Source: Salticus scenicus
Taxonomy: Eukaryota; Arthropoda; Arachnida; Araneae; Salticidae
Length of the DNA stretch: 64,000 bases
Direction of reading: 5' to 3'
NCBI GenBank assembly: GCA_963930645.1
Contig: OZ005652.1
Span: 318,802,244 to 318,866,243 of the forward strand
The notes under the pieces are model-generated. The model was not told where the DNA came from. It made no database searches and worked only from the letters and a program-made list of their open reading frames with translations. The first letter of the stretch is position 1. Each line of letters opens with the position of its first letter. Below are positions 48,640-60,533 of the stretch, one piece after another. The translations under genes and the position numbers were made by a program.

Positions 48640-50040
48640 CATTCAAAAATCACCTTTTAAAATAAATAATGAAATACTGATTTTTTTTTTTTTTTTTTTT
48701 TTTTCTGAATTTGTATGTTATTTATGAACGTTGAACAATTTTTTAAAAATATATGTCAACAAAGTTAAAAGTAAGTTATCACTTCAAATTATATGTTCCA
48801 TTCTCTTATTTCCGTAAATGTTATATTAGGAATGTCTTGAAACATACACATTATGCAATCCCAATATAATAATCCTCCTGTTGAAAATAGTATAAATAAT
48901 ACAAGTGGTTTGTGTAGAAATACTTACAAAAGAATTTGGACATATTATTACGATCTATGGTGGATTTGATACCTTGGATACATTACTTCTAAAAACTTAT
49001 TTCTATTCTTGTTATTTTATTTGTTTATTCCTTTATTTATTTTACGGCGCGAAAAATAACAGATTGAATATTCATTACTCAGATATACGAAAAAATTATT
49101 CCTTAAGAATGACATATGATTAATGTTAATTATTGGCTTGCAGGATCACACAAAATAATTCAGATACATTATGGGATATAAATAGAAATTACTCGAAGTG
49201 CGTTTTCAGTTGTCTTATGCATTTTTTTTTTTTTTTCACAAGTGATTGTGTGCAAATATTTATTTTATGTTCCAGTAAAAATCCTTAGAAAAAATTATTT
49301 TCTTTTAGTTTGTTCTCTTAAATGAAAAGAAAAAGTCTTAAGTGAAAAAAATAAAATAAAATAAAAAATAAAATGAAGGTTTGACAACTGAAAACCATTC
49401 TCTTTGTTTTTTTAAGTTAGAAAAATTTTAATGGAGTATAATTGCTAAAACCTCTTTCAAAAAATATATGAAGTGCATTTTTTATCACAAAAATACCTAG
49501 TTAATGCATACACATTCTGAAACTGTGCAAATATCTGTTTTTTTTATTTCTACAAAAGCAGAAAAAAGAATGAGAAGAAGAGAGAAAATAGAAAACTTCA
49601 AACGAAATTAAAAATATAATATATTAAAGAACGCTTAAACTATTAATCAAGCGCAATCATGATACGGTTAATTAACTTTTTTTTTTTTTTTTGAAGAATG
49701 TATGAAATAAATCAAGCTATTACCTGTCAAAAAATTTATTGATAAAGATAAAATATTTTATCAGTCAATCCTGAGAAAATGAACAAATGAAAAAAAAAAA
49801 AAAAAAAAAAAGAAAGAAAGAAAGAAAGAAAATGTAATTTATACTTTTTTTTTCTTTTTTTTATTTATGCATGAATTGTATTGAATCAAAACAAAGAAAT
49901 CGCGAGGTAAAAAATGACCAGTTTCATCAGACTTGATTCACTTTAACAAAAATTAAATCGAAACTACTAAAAAGAAACATTTAAAAAATAAAAGAAGAAA
50001 GGGAGAAATTTACACACACACCTCTTAAAACAAGAAAGTT
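48640..50040. other. AT-rich intronic DNA, nothing recognised
   Basis: T-runs at 48681-48704 and 49678-49692 and an A-run plus AAAG repeats at 49789-49831. No supported gene. Confidence 0.5.
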
Positions 50041-50049
50041 AGCGTAAAA

Positions 50050-50900
50050 AAGCAGTAAAATGTGGGTTAGCAAAAGAAACCGATTGTTTGGGCAAACTTT
50101 GCCATCACCTACTTTAAAGCAACAAAAAACTGACATATACTTGCTCCACTACACTCCCCATTTATTTCGATTTCACGCTGAAAGGGTTGAACGCATTAAA
50201 AATATTCGAGGGAGAAAAAAAAAAAAAAGCAAGCATAAAAATAGAAATATAAAAAGAACCTAGAGGGTGTCCATGACGAGAATTTAAACCGGAGAGGAGT
50301 GTGCGAGGGAGAAAGAGAGAGAGAGACACTTCTGAAAGGAAGACAATATGGTAAAGGTTCCCGAACAAAAAAGTGGGGAGGGATCCAAATGAAAAAAGAA
50401 TCAGAGAGCGATGAGCAGACGAAGACTGAGCAATGAAGCGTATTTTCCAGCCGCAGATCTTGCCCGCTTTGGTATGCATGGCCACACTTCAAAAAGGACC
50501 TAGGGAAGTTTTTTCTCTCATTTCATCCCCGAATTTCCGCTTTTCAAAGAAGTCGGTAAAAATCGCCAACCAAACTAATGTGACAGATCGAGAGAACGCT
50601 TCGGTGGTGCCAACATTCCGTCTCAGAAAGGAGGGAAACCACTTTTGGTCCACCCCTTCCATATATTCCTCCCTCCCCAGGATCTTTTTGTCTCTTTCCA
50701 CTGTTTTTGAATGGATCTTGATTCCTCGTCTTTCTTTCACTTTCTCTGGAGGAAGAGATTCACAAGAGAGCTTCATCAAGTCCCATCTTCCCCTCCGAAA
50801 TCTTCTTTTCCCCTCTTCTTTTTCAAATACTTTACCCGTTACACTTTGAAACCAGAAATGGTATTGCGTGTATATATATATATGTTGAAATCAGGTGATC
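50050..50900. other. Low-repeat tract of higher complexity, candidate non-coding element
   Basis: Base composition is more balanced than in neighbouring DNA and homopolymers are few. Long frames exist on both strands (138 codons on + at 50433-50849, 107 and 98 on -), overlapping one another, with no recognisable family and rich in Ser/Phe/Arg from pyrimidine tracts, so I do not call them genes. A (GA)n patch lies at 50313-50326. Confidence 0.4.
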
Positions 50901-50909
50901 TGTCTGGTT

Positions 50910-53220
50910 CCTTGGATGCCAATATATGAAAAATCTCGGTGAGCCGCATTTAAAATGGAAAAGGCATAAAACGAAGTTTTGTAATTTGTTTTTTCGTTGC
51001 GAAACTGCAGCTGAATTGGAATGGTATTTACTGATAAGATGCTAAGCGTAGTTTTTTTTTTTTTTTCCTCTTTGTTTACTAAACTCTTTTTAGTGGCGTT
51101 TTACCCTTAGATTTCTTATAAGCGACTGAAATGAATTTGTGCCTTAATAAATTCCATTTATGTAAAATAGTCTTATTTACATAACTTAAACCTTAAAAGG
51201 AGAAGATCAGAATCAAAGAAGAAAAATGCTTTAAGTTTTCATTCAGTAGTCCTGCACGAGGAAAAAGTTTTTTAAACTGAAATTATTTATTAAAACTACT
51301 AAACTGCCAGAAACGAAAATTAAAAATTTTTATGCAGGCGTCAAATTTATTTTTCTTTGGATGTCATTTCAGCCCAAAAATCTCTCCATCCGATGCCTAA
51401 GTCAAAAAATTATAAAATTGAGTTTATGTTATTGAAAACTGTGCATAAAGTGTCTGAACGTACCTCAATGTGCACAAAAAGCGTCACATCTCAATCTCAA
51501 AAATTATCCACCTGAGAGGCAGTTCTGTCAGTTTTATATCAATACTATATCTTTAAGATTATTTTTCTCAAATACTGCTTTTTTTAATTGTGTCACTTTT
51601 CTTTGCCTGGATGCGATATATAAAAACGCTGCGGCTAGTTTTATTATTACTCCATCGTATTCATCATTAGATTTCAAGGTTTTACTCATTTATTTATTTT
51701 GGAGAAAGGGGAGGGATGCAAATCAAATATTTAAAACAAATCATTTGATTCTGGTATATTTCTATTTTAAATATGTATTTGTCACATTCCATATTCTGAT
51801 AAATTTCTATATTAGTAAAAAGTCCTTTCACTATAAAAAAAAAAAAAAATAAAAATAAACACTAGTTTTTTTTTTTTTTTTTTTTCAGTTTAAATTTGAG
51901 TTTGATAGAAAAAAAAAAAATCTTACTCTTTTCTCATATAATTTTCCTCGTTACATCTACCGTTATTTTAAATGGAATTGGCAATTACGAATGATTCTGT
52001 AGATCATAGAATGATAATAATATAAAAATGATGGGATTTCTAATATTAAAAGAAAAAAGAAAATTGTGTATTTCGCATCTATTGTAAAAACAACCCAAAT
52101 GTACTAAACCCTCTAAATCGTTTAATTTATAAATGTGTTTAACCTTAGTAATGCTGTCTTAAAAAAACACATTTCTTATTATGACGAAAGAAAATTTTAA
52201 AACTTTATCTAATAGATTTACTGTTAACCCTTTTAGATTAAGGAAATTTTGTTAAAAATAAACTTCCACCAGAATTTACGAAGCCTAAAATAAATAAAAT
52301 AAATGGAGGTTTTATATTGATAAAATAAAGCTTTCTGAAAAATTTCCGGAACGATATTTTGCATTTGGGAATTAAAATTAAGTGGTATAGAGCATATACT
52401 ACCGCCGCTAAAAGGGTTAAAGAAAGAAAAAAAGAATCGTTGCTTGTGTCCAAAAGTAATAAGTCAAAATATATATATATTGTTTTTAACTATTGAGGAT
52501 GAAATTTCTCAAAAATATTTTTATGGATTTATTTATAAAAGAAAAACATTTTTTAAAATTACTTTTCTGTAGCGCTGTACATAGCTTAAATTTTGCATTC
52601 CTACTATATAGTCTATTAAAAATTCTATCATAAACGTAAAAGTTTTCATTGAACAATTTCTTTTTACATCGCGTAATGTATAGGAACAACATTGTTGGGC
52701 CCTGTGAACCAATAAATTACGCTAATCATATTTTATTCTTCAGTGCGTTTTTGTATATCTGAATAATGTAGTTAATTTCCTGTTCCGTGTAGTATTAAGA
52801 TAGTCTTTAAAAATACTTCTCATAAGCCATAATGGTCGGAAACTTTTTGTGGGTAGAAGCTAACTACAGCAACTGTACCATTTTCAATAGAAAATATGCC
52901 ATAGTAAACTTCAATAAGATGAACTGGTTTCAAGTTATTCTGACAATATTTACATGAATTAGAAAGTGAACAGACGGATAGACATGTAGACAGACAGGTA
53001 GACCAATGGAATTCATAATCATTTTTAAACTTTGTTACAAAGTGCTTAAGAATCATTCTAACACGTTCTTCTATGAAAAGTTGTAAAATCCATTTATAAA
53101 TTTGAATATTTCGCTAAGACTCATTTGATAATATTGTGATCTTTTATTCCTTACCAGGATTAAACAGGTTAAAATCTTTAACTTAATGTGTATTTTAAAT
53201 TAATGCGCACTACAAATTTG
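50910..53220. other. AT-rich intronic DNA, nothing recognised
   Basis: A and T homopolymers at 51835-51885; minus-strand frames of 68-78 codons at 52238-53056 resemble nothing known. Confidence 0.45.
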
Positions 53221-53269
53221 AGTCACGTTTCGAACGCAACACATATCGACAGACAGGCATAGCTGCCAT

Positions 53270-53403
53270 GTTGCCAAGTGTTATGAATTTTCGATATGGA
53301 TATTATTTATATAAATTTCATCTTATTTAATTATAAAAAGCTATTAAAGAAATTTATAAAGTTTTATACAAATAAATATCCAAAATTTGTAACACTTGGC
53401 AAC
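53270..53403. mobile_element. Small inverted-repeat element, 134 bp
   Basis: GTTGCCAAGTGTTA ... TAACA CTTGGCAAC arms (the right arm read as TAACACTTGGCAAC inverted) with further pairing of 'gaatttt' / 'aaaattt' and GGATATTATTT / AAATAAATATCC. A MITE is likely; no target duplication resolved. Confidence 0.6.
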
Positions 53404-53989
53404 TATGAATAGATATTATTTTGATAACTAGATTAAAGTGAACAGTTCATTAAGTTACCATATGGTATTTTCTATAAATAAAAGTAACTATGTGCTATGC
53501 ATATTTTTTAACTATGATGTCTCACTTTGCTAAAAAATGAAACTATTAATATAAATACCAGTTTATACTTTTCGATAGGTTTAGGCATATTTTTATTAAA
53601 TTCCATGTACATTTTGCGTATACCACATTGTTTTAATAATATCTATCTATAATTCTCGAGCTATAATAAAGATACTTTCTAATTGTACTTTCTAGAAATA
53701 TAACTAATCAGGTCAATAAACTACTGAAAACTGCATATAATGTTACTTTTATTTTGTTTTCGCTTATAAAAAATTTTTAATTTTAACTTCTTTTTTTTTT
53801 TTTTTTTTTTTTTTACCGAAAATCCTTATCCATTAACTGTAAAACCTTTTTTAAATAATTTTTTCGTCTGTGCGATTATACGCTAATACTATGATTACAC
53901 TAAGAATCATTTCGATTCTTCTTTATGCGCTAAAAATTAAGAATAATGCGAGTTCAATTTTCCTGGAGATTGGAGAATTTTAAATAGTG

Positions 53990-54520
53990 GCGACTCTTTC
54001 ACCTATGAAGGTCCGCTAAACCATTTAATGGAACCAATGAAATCACCAAATCGAATGTTTGAAAGTGTAACATTTATTCTGCGTTATTATTCTTTGACCG
54101 TGTGATGGGGGGGGATACTCAATGTAACACACACACATTCGGAGCTTCCATTATTATTAAAGCCTCCAAATCAAAGCTTATCCTAACTTCCATTAAGCCC
54201 CCTTGGGGATTTTAAGTGGCTTCTGACTTGGCCCACCGCTTTAATCACGAGAAATTGCCCCCGAATGGTACCATCCCCCTCACCTACAAACAACCACCCT
54301 TTCTACCCCCCCTACTCTAAACAAATCGCCGCTCTCCAAGATGCTATCGCTTTTAAATTGCATGCCCCATTCGAAAATTTCGATTCCTTTGTTTGAATTC
54401 TCGTTAGGGGACTGATTTCGAATAATTTCGATTTTTTTTTTTCCTCTCTCTAAGAAAATAGGATTCGATTTTTTTTCTCTCCTTTAACGAATTGAGGGTC
54501 CGGAAATTTTAGCGTTTAAT
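53990..54520. promoter_or_regulatory. Homopolymer-poor, C-rich intronic tract, candidate enhancer
   Basis: Contrasts with the AT-rich intron: C-rich stretches (54180-54320), two 'aatttcgatt' repeats, 'taatcacgag' and a SOX-like CCTTTGTTT near 54387-54395. No frame supports coding. Being non-repetitive inside a large developmental-gene intron makes it a regulatory candidate by inference only. Confidence 0.3.
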
Positions 54521-54529
54521 TTGATGATC

Positions 54530-55225
54530 TGATTAACTAAGATAGAATGACTCCAAAGTTAAAGAGAAATTGTAAAGTACGAGTTTGGGAATTGGAAGAT
54601 TTGTTTTAAACTGGTGTTAAGGCAGGACTGACTTTTGAGAAATGTGGGGTTTTCACTTTAAAACTTATTGAGAACTGGGCTTTCTAGACGCAACATTCAT
54701 TTGTCACGCCTTTAAAATAATCATTAAACATTTATCTAGATGTGAATTATCTTAATGGGCGGGGTATATATCCTATTTTGAGCTGATAATTACGTCCTTA
54801 GCACTTTTTTTGATTCGTTATTTGAAATAATAATTAACTTTGTCCGAAATATTGAAATAAATAGTTTAAAAACTTACGCTTGTTTGAAGGAAATCAAAGA
54901 GATAATAAATTACCTATAATAGCGATTTTACAATAAACTGTTGATGGTAAAAATAAATTAATTAAATGGCTTTTAAGAAAAATAGTAGGAATTCGGGTAG
55001 GGAACTGATTTACATATATAAGAGCTCAGAGAAATGACAACTGGGGACCATCTTCCATTACTTTCGTATATATCCTTTCAACATATTGAATGGTATCTAC
55101 GCAAAATACACTAAACGTATATCCCTCTTTTTCTTTACTTAATATTTTTGAAGAATCCATAGTTGCTTTAAGATAAGCAATACGGCGACAAAAATTTTCA
55201 GAATTCTCACAATTTTTTGTAATAC
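54530..55225. other. AT-rich intronic DNA, nothing recognised
   Basis: The minus frame of 69 codons at 55026-55235 is unrecognised. Confidence 0.4.
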
Positions 55226-55230
55226 AGGTG

Positions 55231-55233
<3 letters not shown>

Positions 55234-55288
<55 letters not shown>
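55234..55288. repeat. (AT)n microsatellite
   Basis: About 27 AT units followed by a T-run. Confidence 0.97.
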
Positions 55289-55289
<1 letters not shown>

Positions 55290-55549
55290 CTTTTATTTTT
55301 TTTTTTTTTTAAGGATAAATTCAAACATTTTTCTACTTTAACATTAAAAAAAAAAAAAGCACCAATTTTTGTATTTTTATTTTATTTTGTTTTATTTTAT
55401 TTTTTGCAATTGTTTAGTTTTATGTATGGATGTTGAAGATTATGATAAATAAAAAAAAATTTTAAATGCTCATTTTACATTTTTAGTTGTTTGGACTATT
55501 AAACATATATATTTAATAAAAAAGCACCACAAAACTGGCGTTGTAAAAA

Positions 55550-55793
55550 ATATTACTTACAAACTTTGAATAAACACCATAAAATGCAATAAACTCGCAA
55601 CAATTGTTTCGGGTCGAGAAAACACACGACCATTCATCAGGCGAATAAAGTAAGCACGAGTGCTGCAGGCAAAGCGGCAGCACTCGTGATTACTTTATTC
55701 GCCTGATGAAGGGTCGTGTGTTTTTTCGACCCGAAACAATTGTTGCGAGTTTATTGTATTTCATGGTGTTTATTCAAAGTTTGTAAGTAATAT
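55550..55793. mobile_element. Near-perfect foldback MITE, 244 bp
   Basis: Arms of over 110 bases: ATATTACTTACAAACTTTG at the left edge, its complement at the right edge. Arms continue through CAACAATTGTTTCGGGTCGA and ATTCGCCTGATGAA to GAGTGCTGC / GCAGCACTC around a short loop (55661-55672). TA flanks fit a Tc1/mariner target. The high arm identity suggests a recent origin. A hairpin RNA would form if transcribed. Confidence 0.85.
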
Positions 55794-55960
55794 ATTAAAC
55801 ATATAGAAATGTATGTATAGAAATGTATATATACATATGTATTTACAACAGAAGTACTCAAATTAAAATGATGATGAGCACACAGGAAATTAAACTCCTC
55901 ATTTTATACATCGGATAAAATTTCGCATATCTCTCTCAAGATTGACGTCGGATTTAAGCA

Positions 55961-55991
<31 letters not shown>

Positions 55992-56675
55992 TATATTTTT
56001 GAGAATAATAATTTTTTGCTGAGATTGGGAAGAAAAAGGGTATCCTTCAGAATTCAGCTTATTTGGAGAATATTTTAAATTGCAAAAATATCATTTCTGT
56101 AAGTCTGATTGATGGTTTTATACAAATATTAGGTGTACCAGAGTATTCAGATGCTTTTAATTTAAAAAGTGACGTTAGAAGTTTTTGTTTAACAATAATT
56201 TTATGACATTTTGCCAAACATCTTCTTATCAGTTGTATAAATATTATCCGACATAGATTTCTGGAGTCATTTTTTTTATTTCAAAGTGACAGAACTAATG
56301 GAAATAATATTTATTAAATTCTTTATTAAAAAAAAAAAAATAACCTCAGGACACACATCCCAAAGTACGCACACAATAGACGGGAAGCAGTATACTCTGT
56401 ACTTAGCGTCTGATCTGACCTTCCTGATCGTCGATGCATTTTACTTAAATATTTTTCATATATTTCACTGGTATCAGTGCCAGATTTTTTCTTTTTTTTT
56501 TTTCTAATGCTTTTTTCTTCAGTTTTGACATTTTTCTAATGGAAACTGTGGTGGTGACTTATTAATTAGTTTCTCGTTGTTATGAAGAACTAAAATTATT
56601 TAGTCAAACAAAAGAAAAAGGGGGGGGGGGAATTTGTTAGGTAACTTCAAAAATGGTAGCATATATATATATATT

Positions 56676-57157
56676 CAGGGCGCGAAATTTCAACGTAGAT
56701 TACACTCACTGAAAAAAAAAAATTACTCGCCACGAAATATGATTAACTTATCTATTTTTACGTATAAGATGACCAGAATTTTTTATTGGAAAAAGGAGAA
56801 ATTACACAATGTCTTTCATTTTATAAGAAAATAGAAGACATTCAATTTTGAAAAAGTGGTCATTTGGAGGGTACAAAATTTAATGAAAATTAATATAAAA
56901 ACCGATTTGAAAGCTACACACAAGTGATGGAAACATTTTTATCTCAAATGATGAATTTGATCAGTACACCTTAGTTAATAATATATGGATGCGAGAGGAA
57001 AAATCCCTAATTTTTTATAGGTGTCACTGGACAATATAGATTTTTTTCATTATTATTAATTTTTGCTATAAACGAAAAAAAAATTTTGTGTGTGTGTGTT
57101 ACTTTCATGCAGTTACCTAACAAAAGTCGGAAGACATTTTTTTGTTGAAATCATAAT

Positions 57158-57192
<35 letters not shown>

Positions 57193-58327
57193 AATAAAAA
57201 AAAAATAAAATTAATAGTCGGCAGATGAAACAATTTTTGTTAAAACGAACACTCATTCTTTATGAACATTTTATAAAAGTTCTCACCAGTATAAGTAGTT
57301 AATTAGTGCAAGTCTTATTAGTTAATAAGTTTTTAAAGTAGGTATCTAAAGGGGATTTTTTTCAGATGTCTACATTTTGTTCATTGAAGAAAACAATCGC
57401 TTTGTGGGAGCGTTTTTGCCAGGAGTACATAAAATGAATTCAACTAACTTTTGCATATTTTTGTGAGGGGGTGGTAATGTTATCATTAAAGCTAATTGTC
57501 TACATTTGGGCTCTAGGTCTGAAAAGGAGAGTCCTCCGTTGGGTCTTTCTAAGGGGTCCTAGCCCATATTTACGCTAGTTTCGCAGAAAACCACGTAAAA
57601 CTCCTAACGGCTAAGCCAACGAGCGCGACCGGGTATCGAACCCAGCGCCTCACGTAGACTAGCTTCAATGACAGAACCTCCCGGTCACTAGTGGGCCTAT
57701 TTTTATAAGGAATATTATTCATGCAAAAGTGAGAACACACTTCAACCCACCGCATATCGACCAGAGCACCACCTTCTTAATGATTTCATGAAAATTTCAA
57801 TAGTGATTCCATGTTCTGGATCAAAGAACCGTTCATATATAGGGAATACATTTACTTGTTTGTGATTCGAAGAATCTGAATAGATATAAACCATTATATG
57901 CTCCGGCAAGTTTATTAGAAAGTTATTCTTTTGTGAATCTAAACGCAGAAAAAAGTTAGTGTTCACCGTTCGATACATGCAACAGCCGATTGATCTTCAC
58001 AGTTTTGCGAAATTTTTGAAATTAAGAACTAAATCCTTTTCATTTGAAAAAGAGGACAGACGACGAAAAACATAAAAAAGAGGACCTTTTAGTCCTGTTA
58101 TGTGTTTTCGTTCAAGAGGGCAGAACGTTGAAAAAGTAGACTGTCCTCTTACAAAGAGGATGTCTGGTCACCTTACCTAAGATTAGCATGATTTTACATT
58201 TTTTAATCATAGTTGGTAGTACCGTATACTGTAAGAATTCTATCTACATTTAGACCGAAATTTTACTCGCCACAGTAAAATTTCCACTCGCCAATGGCGA
58301 GCTGGCGAGGGGAAATTTCGCGCCCTG
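56676..58327. mobile_element. hAT-type transposon, 1.65 kb, internally decayed
   Basis: Terminal repeats CAGGGCGCGAAATTTC ... GAAATTTCGCGCCCTG are exact. Subterminal ACTCGCCA words occur on both sides (56725; 58264, 58286 and inverted GGCGAG at 58297-58308). Flanking octamers TATATATT and TATATATA form a 7/8 duplication within a TA microsatellite. The frames inside (66, 61 and 78 codons) do not show a transposase I can recognise. A SINE is nested at 57512-57697. Confidence 0.85.
57512..57697 (-). mobile_element. tRNA-derived SINE (copy 3), nested in the hAT element
   Basis: On the minus strand: CACTAGTGACCGGGAGGTTC, B-box GGTTCGATACC (57632-57642 inverted), body TAGCCGTTAGGAGTTTTAC and 'atatgggctaggaccc'. 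Best preserved promoter of the family here. Confidence 0.82.
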
Positions 58328-58329
58328 TA

Positions 58330-58366
<37 letters not shown>

Positions 58367-58833
58367 CCCTTGAAAATTTTTTTGTAAGAATATCAATGCT
58401 AACATAAAATCTCACAAAAGATTTAAAAAAATCTGAGAAATTTGTTTTAGACTAAAAACAATATTCTTCCGTTTAAAAACAAAATTAGTATTTATTTAGA
58501 AAAAGAAAATGAATGAATAGAATTATATGAAAGAAATATATTATTTATAGTCTTATTGAAAATTACTTTAGAAATAAAAATGTTTTGCATTTAGACCTTT
58601 CACGCCTTACACACATGTAAAGAATTATATTTTAACCTTGAAAATAATTTTGAATCCACCATTTTATTACTTAAAGAACCTAAATGAGACGGCAGACCTG
58701 CTTATTCCATCCGCAAAAGAGACGTCGCACCGGGTTAACCTAATTTTACCCAAACCTACCCAATTTAAAAATAAGACAGACTGCATTTTTTTTTTTTTTT
58801 TCTGCAGGTTGAGTTTGGAAAAGATTAATTCTT

Positions 58834-58836
<3 letters not shown>

Positions 58837-58868
<32 letters not shown>
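58837..58868. repeat. Poly-T tract
   Basis: About 32 T bases, preceded by a second T-run at 58787-58801; together they produce the phenylalanine-rich 80-codon frame at 58638-58880, which is not a gene. Confidence 0.95.
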
Positions 58869-58929
58869 CATGAATGTTAGATTGAGTGTTGTTGATGCTA
58901 TTAAAACCGATTAAATTGATTTTAGGCCT

Positions 58930-59110
58930 AAAAGTAGGGATGCCCTCCGTATGGAGTCTTTTTAAGAGGTCCTAGCCTGTATTTAAGAGTGTTTCGAAGG
59001 AAACTACGAAAAATTTCTAACGGTTAGGTTAAGAAGCACTAATCGAAAACGGATCGTCAGGAATCGAACAAGGCACTTCCCGTCTACCAACTTTGAGAAC
59101 AGTTTTAGAT
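58930..59110 (-). mobile_element. tRNA-derived SINE (copy 4)
   Basis: On the minus strand: GGTAGACGGGAAGTGCC, B-box-like TGTTCGATTCC (59060-59070 inverted), body TAACCGTTAGAAATTTTTC, then 'caggctaggacc'. The 67-codon minus frame across it is incidental. Confidence 0.75.
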
Positions 59111-59438
59111 TGGATTTAATTTCATACAGATTGTGTTTGAGTATGCCTGGTTTTTCAAGGGATAATTCGGAATATTGTTTAAGGAGAAAATTATATATTT
59201 GAGTCAATTTTTTGGCATAAAAATAATTTCATAACAAAAGTACAGCACTAAAATATTTCATTAACTTTCATTTTCTATTTCTGATGTAAATATTCGATTT
59301 CTGGCTGCAATGTATCAAATTAATTTAAAATAAATTTAAATGTGGCTTTTTTTTTTTTTTTATGTGTATTAAATCCCCAAATGTGTAAAATTCTATGTAG
59401 AATTCTTTAAACGACGTGAGATGATTTCGTTTCACCAA

Positions 59439-60053
59439 TTAACGAATCATGCTTTTAAATAAATCCTTAACGTCGTAACACGAATAAACATTTAAATCTT
59501 CTTTTACAGCGCAAAACATTTTCAAACCCATTTCCACCATAATACTGTCTATCGTCGAACAAAGTCCTTTTAGTCCTCCCGGATCCAGCAGAAGTTGCAA
59601 AGTCACGCAGCATTTGCAGCTTACTTTTTTAGCATAAATACCAAGCTTTGTCTGCAACGTGTTCACCAGTGTAAGGTTTAGAACGTCCCACAAACAATGC
59701 TGTCTCCTTACCAAACTGCATAAACGAATTACGCCATGTAACACACTTTAAAACTTCTCAAACATTCCGAGATCTGCTGTCTCTCCGAGAGGTTTTGCCC
59801 TGGGAAATGCCCTGTAAAAGAATAAGCTCCTTCCAGGCAAATAAACAATTTCTGCGTAATCCTCCCTATGGAAGCCTACGTCAATCAGTTTAGAGACACT
59901 TGTAGCTCCCATCCCATGAATACATTCAGACCGTAACAAGTAGAGTTTAGTCAGGATTTTCGGGCCGACGTGTGGAGTAGAGAAGGATAAGTCCTGGCGT
60001 CTGATGTATTTGGGAAATATTATTGTCTTATGTCTGAATTTAAGAATATACAT
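59439..60053 (-). pseudogene. Broken reading frame of unknown family (one in-frame stop)
   Basis: On the minus strand a frame runs from 60053 to a TAA at 59748-59750 and then continues in the same frame to 59439, about 204 codons with a single stop. Composition is protein-like: mixed hydrophobic/charged residues, Cys-rich second half (KCCVTLQLLLDPGG), no homopolymer bias, and higher GC than its flanks. The second half begins at GTG, so it needs read-through, repair or splicing to be part of a product. The 5' side meets AT-rich repeats, with possible AG acceptors near 60035 and 60003. It may be a decayed retrocopy, an exon of a gene inside the RUNX intron, or a transposon-derived frame. I do not recognise the family. 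Confidence 0.4.
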
Positions 60054-60284
60054 TTTTATTATTATTAAATTATGTTAGTTATCAATTTATATTTTTAAAA
60101 GTTTGTTTCTTTCTTTTTCCCCCTTAAAGTACGAAAAGTAATTTTTAAATCTAATAATTTTTAACAATATTTTCAAATAAGTTGACTATAGATTAAATGT
60201 AAATTGAATTTTAAATCTTCATTTTTCAAAAATATATTTATTTATTTATTGCATAAATAAAACTTTTTATTCATTTACAGGGAT

Positions 60285-60405
60285 CGGTTCTATTTTGAAT
60301 ACCACCATTTACATGATGCAATATTTGTAATATTCAGTCGAAGACAAGCAATTCAAACGATTCTTAAATATTACTTTAAGTAAAAGTGGTATTCAAAATC
60401 GAGAT
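60285..60405. repeat. Inverted repeat, ~120 bp
   Basis: TCTATTTTGAATACCACC-type left arm and GTGGTATTCAAAATCGAGA right arm face each other across 'acatgatgcaat..'; short foldback, perhaps a MITE. Confidence 0.5.
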
Positions 60406-60457
60406 TTTTATTATTCTCGTATTTAGTAATTTTATTTTACAAATTAATGATTGTTTA

Positions 60458-60459
<2 letters not shown>

Positions 60460-60532
<73 letters not shown>
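60460..60532. repeat. (ATT)n-(TA)n-(CA)n compound microsatellite
   Basis: Three adjoining simple repeats. The isoleucine/tyrosine-rich frames on both strands here are artefacts. Confidence 0.97.

Positions 60533-60533
<1 letters not shown>

Noticed and set aside
50433..50849. 138-codon frame on the + strand
   Set aside because: No recognisable domain, composition follows pyrimidine tracts, and equally long frames overlap on the minus strand.
57570..57978. Transposase fragment within the hAT element
   Set aside because: Minus frames of 61 and 78 codons show no zinc finger or hAT dimerisation motif, and the first is SINE sequence.
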